Source: a virus
Length of the DNA: 43,838 nt
Reading direction: 5' to 3' (one strand)
Virus record (IMG/VR): IMGVR_UViG_3300032665_000067
Span: 1-43,838 of that record
Numbering within the stretch: the first letter of the stretch is position 1; every line of letters begins with the position of its first letter. The position numbers were made by a program, and so were the translations under genes. Below, one piece after another: positions 5,634-11,241 of this stretch. The notes under the pieces were generated by a model. It worked only from the letters and a program-made list of their open reading frames with translations. It ran no database searches and was not told where the DNA came from.

Positions 5634-6052
5634 CAGAACGGAATGTCGTCAGATAGGCCATTGTGGATTCTATCCGGCGCTACGGTTTGATCCGGCATCG
5701 GATCGAGGTCGCGAGGCTTCGTTGGCGTTGTCGGCAGAACCTTTACCCTGATTGCCGGGATGAGTTCGCCCCCGAATTCGACGTAGGGATCGACAAATAG
5801 CGTGATCTGCTTGCCGATCCATTTGTCGTAATCCTTGCCGTGAGCGTGGGCAATGCGCTGGGCATTTGTTTTGTTACACACAAGCGCCTTTTTTGCGCCC
5901 CTGAACTTGATGACAAGTTTGCCCTGCATCCGGCCTTCACGGCTCTTAAATTCCTTTGGTTCCACCGACTCAATGATAACGGTCGGTTCTTTCCCCTCGA
6001 TATCGGCGGCCTTGAGCGTATCGCCGCTAAATACGTTGTCAATCGAAGCCAT
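5633..6052 (-). CDS. Putative single-stranded DNA-binding protein (SSB-like tail)
   Basis: The 139-residue protein has a beta-rich body (TVIIESVEPKEF, then KLVIKFRGAKKALVCNKTNAQRIAHAHG, then WIGKQITLFVDPYVEFGG) that would suit an OB-like fold. It ends LSDDIPF, the same tip (DDIPF) with which bacterial SSB recruits its partners. The likely role is binding single-stranded DNA during replication or recombination. This rests on the tail and on the HNH neighbour, not on a recognised core domain. The ATG at 6052 follows an AGGAGA site and overlaps the preceding stop (TGATG). Confidence 0.7.
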   Translation of the reverse strand: MASIDNVFSGDTLKAADIEGKEPTVIIESVEPKEFKSREGRMQGKLVIKFRGAKKALVCNKTNAQRIAHAHGKDYDKWIGKQITLFVDPYVEFGGELIPAIRVKVLPTTPTKPRDLDPMPDQTVAPDRIHNGLSDDIPF

Positions 6053-6237
6053 CAAACTTCTCCTTCACCTTCGGCCCATTGCAGTCGTTCGTCCCGATCT
6101 AGTCTTAACTCTCGGCAATGCTCACAGACGCAAACCGTTTTTGTTTGTGAGCGCATATTACCGACTTCAATATAGCAGTCCGGATCATCGTCGGTGTCGA
6201 TAAGACGGTCGCAGTCATGGCAACGATCCATGCTCAT
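6052..6237 (-). CDS. Small four-cysteine zinc-type protein
   Basis: The 61-residue acidic protein carries C6-x2-C9 and C39-x2-C42 (MSMDRCHDCDRLID…CVCEHCREL), a simple zinc-ribbon arrangement. Its start overlaps the upstream stop (ATGA at 6237-6234), and an alternative ATG lies two codons in. Its stop overlaps the start of the SSB-tailed gene. It may be an adaptor or nucleic-acid-binding protein; the family is unknown. Confidence 0.7.
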   Translation of the reverse strand: MSMDRCHDCDRLIDTDDDPDCYIEVGNMRSQTKTVCVCEHCRELRLDRDERLQWAEGEGEV

Positions 6238-6488
6238 TGGTCGGCCGTCAGTTTCGCGCGCACCGCATCCATCCGGTCGGCCAATGTCCGCAATGCTTTT
6301 GCGTCCGCTTCGAGCCGGATCATCGCCAGAGTTTCAGGGGAGAAGCCGCCTTCGCACCCATTGAGCCAATCCAGATAATACGAATAGCGCGATTGCACAT
6401 CGTTGGTGATGGTGCGAATAGCTTCCGCCGAGGAATGAACGCTGTGGGCTGAATTGCTGTGCTGCTGCATGAATTGAGCGATATTCAT
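6234..6488 (-). CDS. Small helical hypothetical protein
   Basis: The protein has 84 residues. It starts MNIAQFMQQHSNSAHSVHSS and then forms predicted helices, including ALAMIRLEADAKALRTLADRMDAVRAKL with a Leu heptad. A GGAAGG ribosome site lies five bases before the ATG. It overlaps both neighbours by four bases, so it is a regular member of the operon. No function was recognised. Confidence 0.7.
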   Translation of the reverse strand: MNIAQFMQQHSNSAHSVHSSAEAIRTITNDVQSRYSYYLDWLNGCEGGFSPETLAMIRLEADAKALRTLADRMDAVRAKLTADQ

Positions 6489-6622
6489 TTTGCCTTCCCA
6501 CGGTTATACTCGTTCCACCACGTTACCCAAAACCATTCCGGCCTATCCAGCTCCACACATTCCTCGTTGCGCTTGGGGACATGCTTGGAGCAGTAGAACA
6601 GTTTCGAGCAATTACAGGTCAT
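6485..6622 (-). CDS. Cys-rich 45-residue protein
   Basis: The product begins MTCNCSKLFYCSKHVPKRNEEC and ends with aromatic-rich text (PEWFWVTWWNEYNRGKAK). Cysteines at 3, 5, 11 and 22 plus H14 could bind a metal. Both ends overlap their neighbours by ATGA, which is the main support that this short gene is real. Function is unknown. Confidence 0.55.
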   Translation of the reverse strand: MTCNCSKLFYCSKHVPKRNEECVELDRPEWFWVTWWNEYNRGKAK

Positions 6623-6744
6623 GGAAAATCCACCACGAAAGCGGCGAGCGCCATGCCCATCACCAGCAATGCAGCAACAAGGCCGCAGCCGACCATGATG
6701 TAGAGTTCATGGCGGTAGTAGCGCGGGGTGCGAAGCGTTTGCAT
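6619..6744 (-). CDS. 41-residue single-span membrane protein
   Basis: This is the first gene of the leftward block. It reads MQTLRTPRYYRHELYIM, then one transmembrane helix (VGCGLVAALLVMGMALAAFVV), then DFP. The basic N-terminus predicts a cytoplasmic N-tail. Its stop overlaps the next ATG. There is no good ribosome site, but the start lies only a few bases from the palindrome-bearing control region. Function is unknown. Confidence 0.5.
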   Translation of the reverse strand: MQTLRTPRYYRHELYIMVGCGLVAALLVMGMALAAFVVDFP

Positions 6745-6750
6745 GATTTG

Positions 6751-6812
6751 CTTATGTCATAAGTGGACATTCATTGTCAAGGCTTGACGCTAATTTATTT
6801 TTGGATTATATC
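6751..6812. promoter_or_regulatory. Divergent control region with 13-bp palindrome
   Basis: CTTATG-T-CATAAG at 6751-6763 is a perfect palindrome and a likely operator. Rightward, TTGACG (6784-6789), a 17-base spacer and TATATC (6807-6812) form a promoter. Its start point would fall at the ATG at 6820, giving a leaderless repressor mRNA. Leftward, TTGACA reads from 6780 to 6775, with no good -10 but with the palindrome where it should be. The layout is that of a repressor switch. Confidence 0.6.
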
Positions 6813-6819
6813 GCTCGCA

Positions 6820-7056
6820 ATGAAAGGCACCGACATCAAAGCCTTGCGCGACCGGCGCGGCGAGACGCAAGCCCAATTCGCTCAACACTTCGGCGTCAGC
6901 CGCACCACAATAATCAAATGGGAAGCCGATGGCCCTCCCAATATGGGACCGGCGCGGAAGCTTCTCGAGCTTGTCATGGCTAAATTAGGGGGCAAGAATG
7001 GGTTCATTAAGCTGGACAGCCGAACAAGACCAAGAGCTGCGGCAACTGGCGACTGA
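6820..7056 (+). CDS. XRE-family repressor-like protein
   Basis: The 78-residue protein reads MKGTDIKALRDRRGETQAQFAQHFGVSRTTIIKWEADG. This is a typical Cro/CI helix-turn-helix, with QAQFAQHFGVSRTTIIKWE as the two DNA-binding helices. It has no oligomerisation or peptidase domain. The ATG at 6820 lies seven bases after a TATATC -10 box, so the mRNA is probably leaderless, as for CI-type repressors. It most likely binds the palindrome at 6751-6763 and sets the balance between the two divergent blocks. Its end overlaps the GcrA gene by 59 bases. Confidence 0.85.
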   Translation: MKGTDIKALRDRRGETQAQFAQHFGVSRTTIIKWEADGPPNMGPARKLLELVMAKLGGKNGFIKLDSRTRPRAAATGD

Positions 7057-7489
7057 TGGTTGGTCGGCGCGGCAGATATCGGTCAGGTTCCCGGGCAAGA
7101 CCCGTAATGCCGTGATAGGTCGGCTACATCGCATTGGTGCGGTTCTGACGCTCAAGAATCGTTACGGCCAAACCATAGATCCCAAAGCCAAAGCGCAACG
7201 CGACCTGGAAAACCAGCAGCGCCGAGCAGCGGTTCGATTGGCAAAAGGTATTTCTTTTCAGAAAAAGGAATATCGCGAGATAAATCACATTATCGACGGC
7301 AACCCCACTCCCAAGTGCATTTCGTTCATGGAATTGGACAACCAGTCCTGCCGCTATGTGATCGGCGATGTAAAGGGCCTGGATACGGTGTTCTGTGGGG
7401 ATATCAAGCTGGATGGGCAGGCTTATTGTCAGGCGCACTACAGATGGTGTTATAGGCCGAGCATTTACAAGCCGATTGCAATGAGATAG
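6998..7489 (+). CDS. GcrA-family cell-cycle regulator
   Basis: The protein has 163 residues. Residues 1-48 (SWTAEQDQELRQLATDGWSARQISVRFPGKTRNAVIGRLHRIG) form the GcrA helix-turn-helix. The end (MELDNQSCRYVIGDVKGLDTVFCG, then AYCQAHYRWCYRP) matches the GcrA C-terminal domain, with its C…C…C…H residues, which contacts sigma-70 region 2. In Alphaproteobacteria GcrA activates promoters, often those carrying methylated GANTC. A phage copy could redirect host sigma-70 transcription. GGGGGC lies just before the ATG. No CcrM-like methylase was found here. This gene is the strongest clue to an alphaproteobacterial host. Confidence 0.88.
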   Translation: MGSLSWTAEQDQELRQLATDGWSARQISVRFPGKTRNAVIGRLHRIGAVLTLKNRYGQTIDPKAKAQRDLENQQRRAAVRLAKGISFQKKEYREINHIIDGNPTPKCISFMELDNQSCRYVIGDVKGLDTVFCGDIKLDGQAYCQAHYRWCYRPSIYKPIAMR

Positions 7490-7577
7490 ACAGGATTTAG
7501 CCGGGACAGCGTGGTAGCTCCCGTTGCCTGCCACTACAGGCTCACCGGCTTTCATCTTTGCCTTAGTGGAGGCTCAA

Positions 7578-7919
7578 GTGTCGAAAACCACCAATCGTAT
7601 TGCGGCTCAAACCCGAGAGGTTTTGGCCGACCGCTTTCCTTTGTGCTTCATGCCGAAAGGTCATCGCAAGAGGCCGCTAAAGATCGGCATAAAACAAGAG
7701 ATCGCCCAAGCCTGTCCGGATCTTAAGATTGTCTACATCGGTTTGGCTTTAGCCGATTATTGCGGCGGCCCAACTTACCTAAGCGCTATGAAAACTGGAG
7801 CGTTCCGCATTGACCTAGCGGGCCTCGCCTGTGGCATTGTCAGCGAGGAGCATCATCAACACGCCAAAGAGAGAATGGACAGGCTGGCGGCCAAATGGGA
7901 CGCCGAGGCGGCCGAATGA
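7578..7919 (+). CDS. ProQ/FinO-domain RNA chaperone
   Basis: The 113-residue protein has the compact ProQ/FinO core: VLADRFPLCFMPKGHRKRPLKIGIKQEI, then GLALADYCGGPTYLSAMKTGAFRIDLAG, then EEHHQHAKERM. The PLKIGI and YLSAM…GAFRIDL motifs are the family hallmarks. Members bind structured RNA stems and terminators and guide small-RNA regulation. A GTG start at 7578 is favoured over an upstream ATG at 7524, because GGAGG lies five bases before it. The phage gene might stabilise or silence RNAs; the target is unknown. Its stop overlaps the DUF1376 start. The gap 7490-7577 shows no gene. Confidence 0.88.
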   Translation: MSKTTNRIAAQTREVLADRFPLCFMPKGHRKRPLKIGIKQEIAQACPDLKIVYIGLALADYCGGPTYLSAMKTGAFRIDLAGLACGIVSEEHHQHAKERMDRLAAKWDAEAAE

Positions 7920-8350
7920 GCCGCGCCTGGATGCCGATGTACTGGGGTGATTACTTCGCCTCGACGCTTCATTTGTCGGTCGAGCAGAGCGGCGCTTACC
8001 TTCATCTGATCGGCCACTATTGGGTTAACGGCGGCCTACCTAACGATGAAAAACAGCTTATGGCAATTGCCAGAATGGATGACGAGCAATGGCGTGGCAA
8101 TTGCCATGTTCTCCACAGTTTCTTCACAATTGATTGGCGTCACAAGCGCATAGACAAAGAGTTGGCAAAAGCCAAAAGCCTAAGTGATAGAAGGGCTTTG
8201 TATGGGCTCAAGGGTGCAATGGCCAAGCACGGCAAGCTCAACGGTCATTCCTGGCAAAAGCCAACACAATCACAATCACATATAGAAAGAGGGCTTACCG
8301 AGAAAGAAACGGAAGCCCTCGATCGCCTGAGCAAGAAACCGCAGCACTAG
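7916..8350 (+). CDS. DUF1376 (YdaU-like) replication-associated protein
   Basis: The protein has 144 residues. The first 90 (MSRAWMPMYWGDYFASTLHLSVEQSGAYLHLIGHYWVNGGLPNDEKQLMAIARM, then LHSFFTIDWRHKRIDKELAKA) are a clear DUF1376 domain. This domain is found at the N-terminus of phage replication-initiation proteins. The protein stops after a basic helix, with no helicase-loader or second domain, so it is short for the family. It is the only replication-type protein recognised here, which implies heavy reliance on host replication. It starts on ATGA at 7916. Confidence 0.85.
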   Translation: MSRAWMPMYWGDYFASTLHLSVEQSGAYLHLIGHYWVNGGLPNDEKQLMAIARMDDEQWRGNCHVLHSFFTIDWRHKRIDKELAKAKSLSDRRALYGLKGAMAKHGKLNGHSWQKPTQSQSHIERGLTEKETEALDRLSKKPQH

Positions 8351-8550
8351 TCGTTCGTCGGCTCCTGCAACATTTCCACAAGATCGAGCTGGTTTGCCTC
8401 GTTACTGAACAGCCCCACATCGCATGGCTGTTGCGGTTTCGGCGCGAGTTTGGGCTTTTGCCATTGCCGCTCGGCGACGGTCTTAGCGTCCTCAGTAAAT
8501 CGCGCAGCGATGATGCCGTTGAGCCAGTTTTGGGCGTCTTTCGGGATCAT
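8347..8550 (-). CDS. Small hypothetical protein
   Basis: The 67-residue protein begins MIPKDAQNWLNGIIAARFTEDAKTVAERQWQKP and ends with an acidic tail (LFSNEANQLDLVEMLQEPTND). AGGTGA lies four bases before the ATG. It converges with the DUF1376 gene and the two stop codons overlap. It is the last gene of a four-gene leftward island. The family is unknown. Confidence 0.65.
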   Translation of the reverse strand: MIPKDAQNWLNGIIAARFTEDAKTVAERQWQKPKLAPKPQQPCDVGLFSNEANQLDLVEMLQEPTND

Positions 8551-8592
8551 GGCATCACCTATGCTGCATACTTGGCGCGGCAGGATATTTGG

Positions 8593-8799
8593 TCATAGCG
8601 TCACCCGTTGAGCCAGCTCTTGCGAGATCATGCCGTCTTTCGACAGCCAATCAATCCAGTCAGTGAAGGCGCAGCGCGTATCAGTTACATACATCGTGCC
8701 GCCGCCCGAATAGTTGCGGATTTTCTTGCGCTGCATGTCAGGATGCTCGCGCCAAAATGCCTCGCGGACCTGTTTCTGTGTGCTGTAAGCGTATGCCAT
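8593..8799 (-). CDS. Conserved small phage protein
   Basis: The protein has 68 residues: AYSTQKQVREAFWREHPDM, then VTDTRCAFTDWIDWLSKDGMISQELAQRVTL. I recognise this layout (STQKxVRxAFW…D.R.AF.D..D.L…G.IS..LA…TL) from many phages and prophages, without known function. A GAGGG site lies five bases upstream of the ATG. It belongs to the leftward island governed by the promoter pair at 9320-9376. Confidence 0.8.
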   Translation of the reverse strand: MAYAYSTQKQVREAFWREHPDMQRKKIRNYSGGGTMYVTDTRCAFTDWIDWLSKDGMISQELAQRVTL

Positions 8800-8813
8800 G
8801 ATACCCTCGCCGG

Positions 8814-9071
8814 TTAGAACAGGATTTCGGTTTCAGCGGTCATGCCGGCCGCCAAGCATTGCAGGCGATTATCTGACTCCCGCAGGAAGGCGCGGAAATC
8901 CGTAAAGATTGCGTCGATCTGCTCTAACGCCAGATCGAGGGCATTCATCCCGTCGCAGCGTGCGCGCAGATCGACTTGGCTGACAATGCGGCCGGCTGTG
9001 TACGATTTGCCGCCGCTGGCAGGTTTGGCTGCGCGCCGAGCGTTCAGGTTGTCGATTGAGAGGGCGGGCAT
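8814..9071 (-). CDS. Small hypothetical protein
   Basis: The 85-residue protein begins MPALSIDNLNARRAAKPASGGKSYTAGRIVSQVDLRARCDG. It then forms a helix (ALDLALEQIDAIFTDFRAFLRESDNRLQCLAAGM). It lies three bases after the stop of 9075-9290. No domain was recognised. Confidence 0.65.
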   Translation of the reverse strand: MPALSIDNLNARRAAKPASGGKSYTAGRIVSQVDLRARCDGMNALDLALEQIDAIFTDFRAFLRESDNRLQCLAAGMTAETEILF

Positions 9072-9074
9072 GGC

Positions 9075-9290
9075 TTAGTTCTCAATGCCGTAGCGTGTGC
9101 CGTAATCGAGTAGTAATAGCTTGCCACCGATCGGCACATCGGGCTTGCCAACTGCGATTTCGCCGTCCTCGATCTTATTGCGAACAAGGTACTCGAGCTC
9201 GGCGGGCGTCAGCTCGTCATTGCCTTGGCTGCGGTAGTAGTCGCAAGCTTTGGTAAAATTTACGAAATGGCTAGTTCCGGTGATTGTCAT
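9075..9290 (-). CDS. Conserved small phage protein
   Basis: The 71-residue protein reads MTITGTSHFVNFTKACDYYRSQG, then EYLVRNKIEDGEIAVGKPDVPIGGKLLLLDYGTRYGIEN. This GTSHF…A..YY…I..GEI.IGKP……G….D.G.RY.IE layout is widespread in phages and has no known role. GAGGATC precedes the ATG. It is the first gene read from the leftward promoter in the 9320-9376 region, so it is the one most directly exposed to the RHH regulator. Confidence 0.8.
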   Translation of the reverse strand: MTITGTSHFVNFTKACDYYRSQGNDELTPAELEYLVRNKIEDGEIAVGKPDVPIGGKLLLLDYGTRYGIEN

Positions 9291-9319
9291 TTGATCCTCG
9301 CAGGGTTTGAGCGGTAAGT

Positions 9320-9376
9320 CCTATTGACAAAACGGTATCTACTACGATAGGATATTCAGGTCAATAGGTGATACCG
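9320..9376. promoter_or_regulatory. Face-to-face promoters with matched -35 contexts
   Basis: CCTATTGAC at 9320-9328 and its exact inverse GTCAATAGG at 9360-9368 give TTGAC -35 boxes pointing at each other. A second inverted pair, CGGTATC (9333-9339) and GATACCG (9370-9376), overlaps them. Rightward, TTGACA is followed after 18 bases by TAGGAT (9348-9353). Leftward, TTGACC is followed after 17 bases by TAGATA (9341-9336). The two promoters would interfere, and a symmetric repressor could occupy both. Confidence 0.55.
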
Positions 9377-9445
9377 AATAAATTGAGTGATATTAGGTTA
9401 ACTTATTGAAGCGACAGGAAAACAAAATTTAACGGGTTGACGAAT

Positions 9446-9634
9446 ATGGGCCGAAAGCGCATTAACGGAGCCGCGATAACGGTGCGAATGGAGGCGGAGG
9501 CGCTTCCGCAGATCCGGGAGGCGAGGCTCGGCAAAGAGAAAACCGCCGACTTCATTCGGACAGCCATCGCCTCCGAGCTGGCAAAGCGCAAGCGGCAAAA
9601 GCAATCGGCCGAATGGCGCAAAGAGATCCCCTAA
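9446..9634 (+). CDS. Ribbon-helix-helix regulator
   Basis: The 62-residue protein reads MGRKRINGAAITVRMEAEALPQIREARLGKEKTADFIRTAIASELAKRKRQ. A short basic strand (ITVRM) is followed by two helices, with KEKTADFIRTAIASEL as the second. This is the CopG/Arc type of dimeric DNA-binding protein. A TTG at 9437 in the same frame is an alternative start. It lies just right of the symmetric promoter pair, the expected place for an autoregulator of both transcripts. Confidence 0.8.
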   Translation: MGRKRINGAAITVRMEAEALPQIREARLGKEKTADFIRTAIASELAKRKRQKQSAEWRKEIP

Positions 9635-9919
9635 ATGCCCGGCCTCGGCAAAATAACACCACGATACCGCTTCTCGCCCAAATCAGGCTCTTCCCAGAGA
9701 AAGCGCCGTAAGGCCCGCATCAGGGCAGAGAAGGCCAAAGACGAGATTTTAGCCGCCCAGCTCCGGCAGACGCTCCAGGAAGGCTTAAACGCACTGTACC
9801 CGCTCCTAGCTGCAAAGCGCATATCCTTGGATGAATTCAGCCGTATCATGCAAGGCGTCATCGCCGATATCGTTGTTATGGACCGCAGGGGCGATAAAGT
9901 TTTTGGGCCGAGTGCCTGA
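9635..9919 (+). CDS. Basic helical hypothetical protein
   Basis: The protein has 94 residues. A very basic start (MPGLGKITPRYRFSPKSGSSQRKRRKARIRAEKAKDE) is followed by amphipathic helices (LRQTLQEGLNALYPLLAAKRISLDEFSRIMQGVIADIVV). Its ATG directly follows the stop of the RHH gene, so the two are coupled. It may bind nucleic acid or partner the regulator. The family is unknown. Confidence 0.7.
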   Translation: MPGLGKITPRYRFSPKSGSSQRKRRKARIRAEKAKDEILAAQLRQTLQEGLNALYPLLAAKRISLDEFSRIMQGVIADIVVMDRRGDKVFGPSA

Positions 9920-10007
9920 GCGGAAGTTTCCAAGCCGTGCTGATTACGTGCTAATCGCCGTTTCAGTGGTGATTTTATTGATATTGTACGTGCTGGGGTG
10001 GAATTAG
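9912..10007 (+). CDS. 31-residue single-span membrane protein
   Basis: A GTG start overlaps the end of the upstream gene by eight bases. The product is a basic head (PERKFPSRAD), one transmembrane helix (YVLIAVSVVILLILYVLGW) and an end at TAG. There is no ribosome site, so it would need coupling. The same frame reopens right after the TAG as 42 protein-like codons (10008-10136, ending VGWFVGTVEHPK) without any start codon before its ATG at codon 26. Confidence 0.4.
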   Translation: MPERKFPSRADYVLIAVSVVILLILYVLGWN

Positions 10008-10318
10008 GCTGTCCCCGATACATTACAGCCCGGGTTCGACATCCTCGCTGGCAAGCCCATTGCCGACCAATGCCAGGCCATCATGCCCATTGCAGTGGTG
10101 GGTTGGTTTGTGGGTACGGTAGAGCACCCAAAATAATGTGTAATACAATCAACAGCTTGGGCCTGAGTTGGGCGGACACAGTAGGAGCCGTACTGGGCTG
10201 GAATGAACTCGGGATTGGGGCGGGGAGTGGGGTGCGGTGTGAAAATTTTATCCACCCACACGGCAACCGCAGCCCAAATTGAACCTTGGACAACCCTACT
10301 CAATACAGGGTGTGACAT
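10004..10318 (-). CDS. Possible exported or anchored protein, uncertain
   Basis: The 104-residue frame begins MSHPVLSRVVQGSIWAAVAVWVDKIF, a possible membrane anchor, then runs into a Pro-rich stretch (TPHPTPRPNPEF) and a Cys-containing part. GGGAG lies six bases before the ATG, and the triple operator lies directly upstream. Against it, the last 40 residues are odd in composition and the plus strand there also reads as protein (10008-10136). I see no better explanation for 10137-10328. Confidence 0.35.
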   Translation of the reverse strand: MSHPVLSRVVQGSIWAAVAVWVDKIFTPHPTPRPNPEFIPAQYGSYCVRPTQAQAVDCITHYFGCSTVPTNQPTTAMGMMAWHWSAMGLPARMSNPGCNVSGTA

Positions 10319-10328
10319 CACAACTCCC

Positions 10329-10387
10329 GTTAAGTCTTAACACGTTAGACTAACGCTTGACAGTTAGACTAACAGTGTTAGACTAAC
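10329..10387 (+). promoter_or_regulatory. Promoter with three identical palindromic operators
   Basis: GTTAG-A-CTAAC occurs exactly at 10344-10354, 10363-10373 and 10377-10387. A related palindrome, GTTAAG-T-CTTAAC, lies at 10329-10341. TTGACA (10357-10362) and TAGACT (10379-10384), 16 bases apart, form a promoter whose spacer is operator 2 and whose -10 lies inside operator 3. The start point would fall near 10391. It precedes the long rightward operon and is probably its main regulated promoter. Confidence 0.7.
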
Positions 10388-10390
10388 ACC

Positions 10391-10642
10391 ATGGAGGCAC
10401 CGAAATGCAGATTGTGCGGGACGAGGCATTGGGGGACCTGTGCCACGAATGCCAAGGAAACAATTGCGTCGATAAAATCAAAACTGGCGGAGACCTCGCC
10501 GCAGGTTACGCCTACGCTTGCACGAAATGTGGCGCAGCGTGGTTTATCTCCAGCGGGGGACAAAAATTTGAACTTCGACCGGACAGCCTACCAACGTGAA
10601 TACATGAGAAAATGGCGCAAGAACCGGAAACCCACAGAATGA
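10391..10642 (+). CDS. Zinc-knuckle-like small protein
   Basis: The 83-residue protein starts MEAPKCRLCGTRHWGTC (C6-x2-C9-x3-H13-x3-C17). It ends FDRTAYQREYMRKWRKNRK, a basic helix of a kind I recognise from small phage proteins. There is no ribosome site, but the ATG coincides with the expected start point of the promoter, so a leaderless mRNA is likely. A second frame, 10405-10599, lies within it. Its end overlaps the SDR gene start (ATGA). Confidence 0.55.
   Translation: MEAPKCRLCGTRHWGTCATNAKETIASIKSKLAETSPQVTPTLARNVAQRGLSPAGDKNLNFDRTAYQREYMRKWRKNRKPTE
10405..10599 (+). CDS. Zinc-ribbon protein in an overlapping frame
   Basis: This 64-residue frame lies wholly inside 10391-10642. It reads DLCHECQGNNCVDKIK, then YAYACTKCGAAWFISSGG, a C-x2-C…C-x2-C zinc ribbon. 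GGAGG lies seven bases before its ATG, the best ribosome site in the area. Either this frame, the enclosing one, or both are used. Two zinc-type patterns in two frames of one stretch is unexpected. Confidence 0.5.
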   Translation: MQIVRDEALGDLCHECQGNNCVDKIKTGGDLAAGYAYACTKCGAAWFISSGGQKFELRPDSLPT

Positions 10643-11241
10643 GGCACTTCATAGTCGGGGGCGATGGCAAGGTAGGGACGGCTCTCCGCAGGGAATTAGT
10701 GGCCCGGGGCGAGAGTTTCTGGTGGTCGACCAGGAAGCAAGGTCTGTCGGAAGGCGTCTTTCTTGACCTCGCCAGACCGATTAAGGCGCTTCCCAAAGCC
10801 GATATCCTCTACCTCGTAGCCGCCATCCCCGGATTTTACCCTTGCGAGGCGTCCGCAGAATCCTGGGTGGTCAATGTAGACGCTCCCATAGCCATTGCAA
10901 AGTATTATGCCAACAGTGCTTTTACCGTATTCGTATCGTCCGATGCGGTGGAATGGGCAAGTTTCACGGCTTACGGGCGGCAGAAGATGCAAGTCGAGTC
11001 CTACATGCACACCATTAACGCCGCGATCGTGAGGGCATCCCATATCGGCCCGGGCCACTTCGGGAAGTTTGCCCATGTGCTTGCCGATGTCGGGATGAAC
11101 GGCAAGCCGGGCGTTACTCGTTGGGCCATGAACCAGACCGAACATGATGCATTCAGGAGCGACCATGGTCTGCGGCGCGGCGTCCAGAGGGTTATGGGCG
11201 GAGGGATCAAGCTTGCCAAGCTGATCGGGAGGAAGCGATGA
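10639..11241 (+). CDS. SDR-family NAD(P)-dependent epimerase/dehydratase-like protein
   Basis: The 200-residue protein begins MRHFIVGGDGKVGTALRRELVARG, a Rossmann GxxGxxG nucleotide-binding motif. The active-site set follows: VFVSSDAVEW (Ser/Thr region) and AYGRQKMQVE (Y-x3-K). This is the extended short-chain dehydrogenase type, whose members modify nucleotide sugars. At about 200 residues it is short for the family, lacking much of the C-terminal substrate domain. It starts on ATGA and is followed by glycosyltransferase-like and methyltransferase genes. Together they suggest a sugar-modifying pathway, probably aimed at a surface glycan. Confidence 0.8.
   Translation: MRHFIVGGDGKVGTALRRELVARGESFWWSTRKQGLSEGVFLDLARPIKALPKADILYLVAAIPGFYPCEASAESWVVNVDAPIAIAKYYANSAFTVFVSSDAVEWASFTAYGRQKMQVESYMHTINAAIVRASHIGPGHFGKFAHVLADVGMNGKPGVTRWAMNQTEHDAFRSDHGLRRGVQRVMGGGIKLAKLIGRKR

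Noticed and set aside
10015-10060. A tRNA-like GGTTCGA segment.
   Set aside because: The flanking bases do not form a T-stem, and no matching acceptor or anticodon arms are present.
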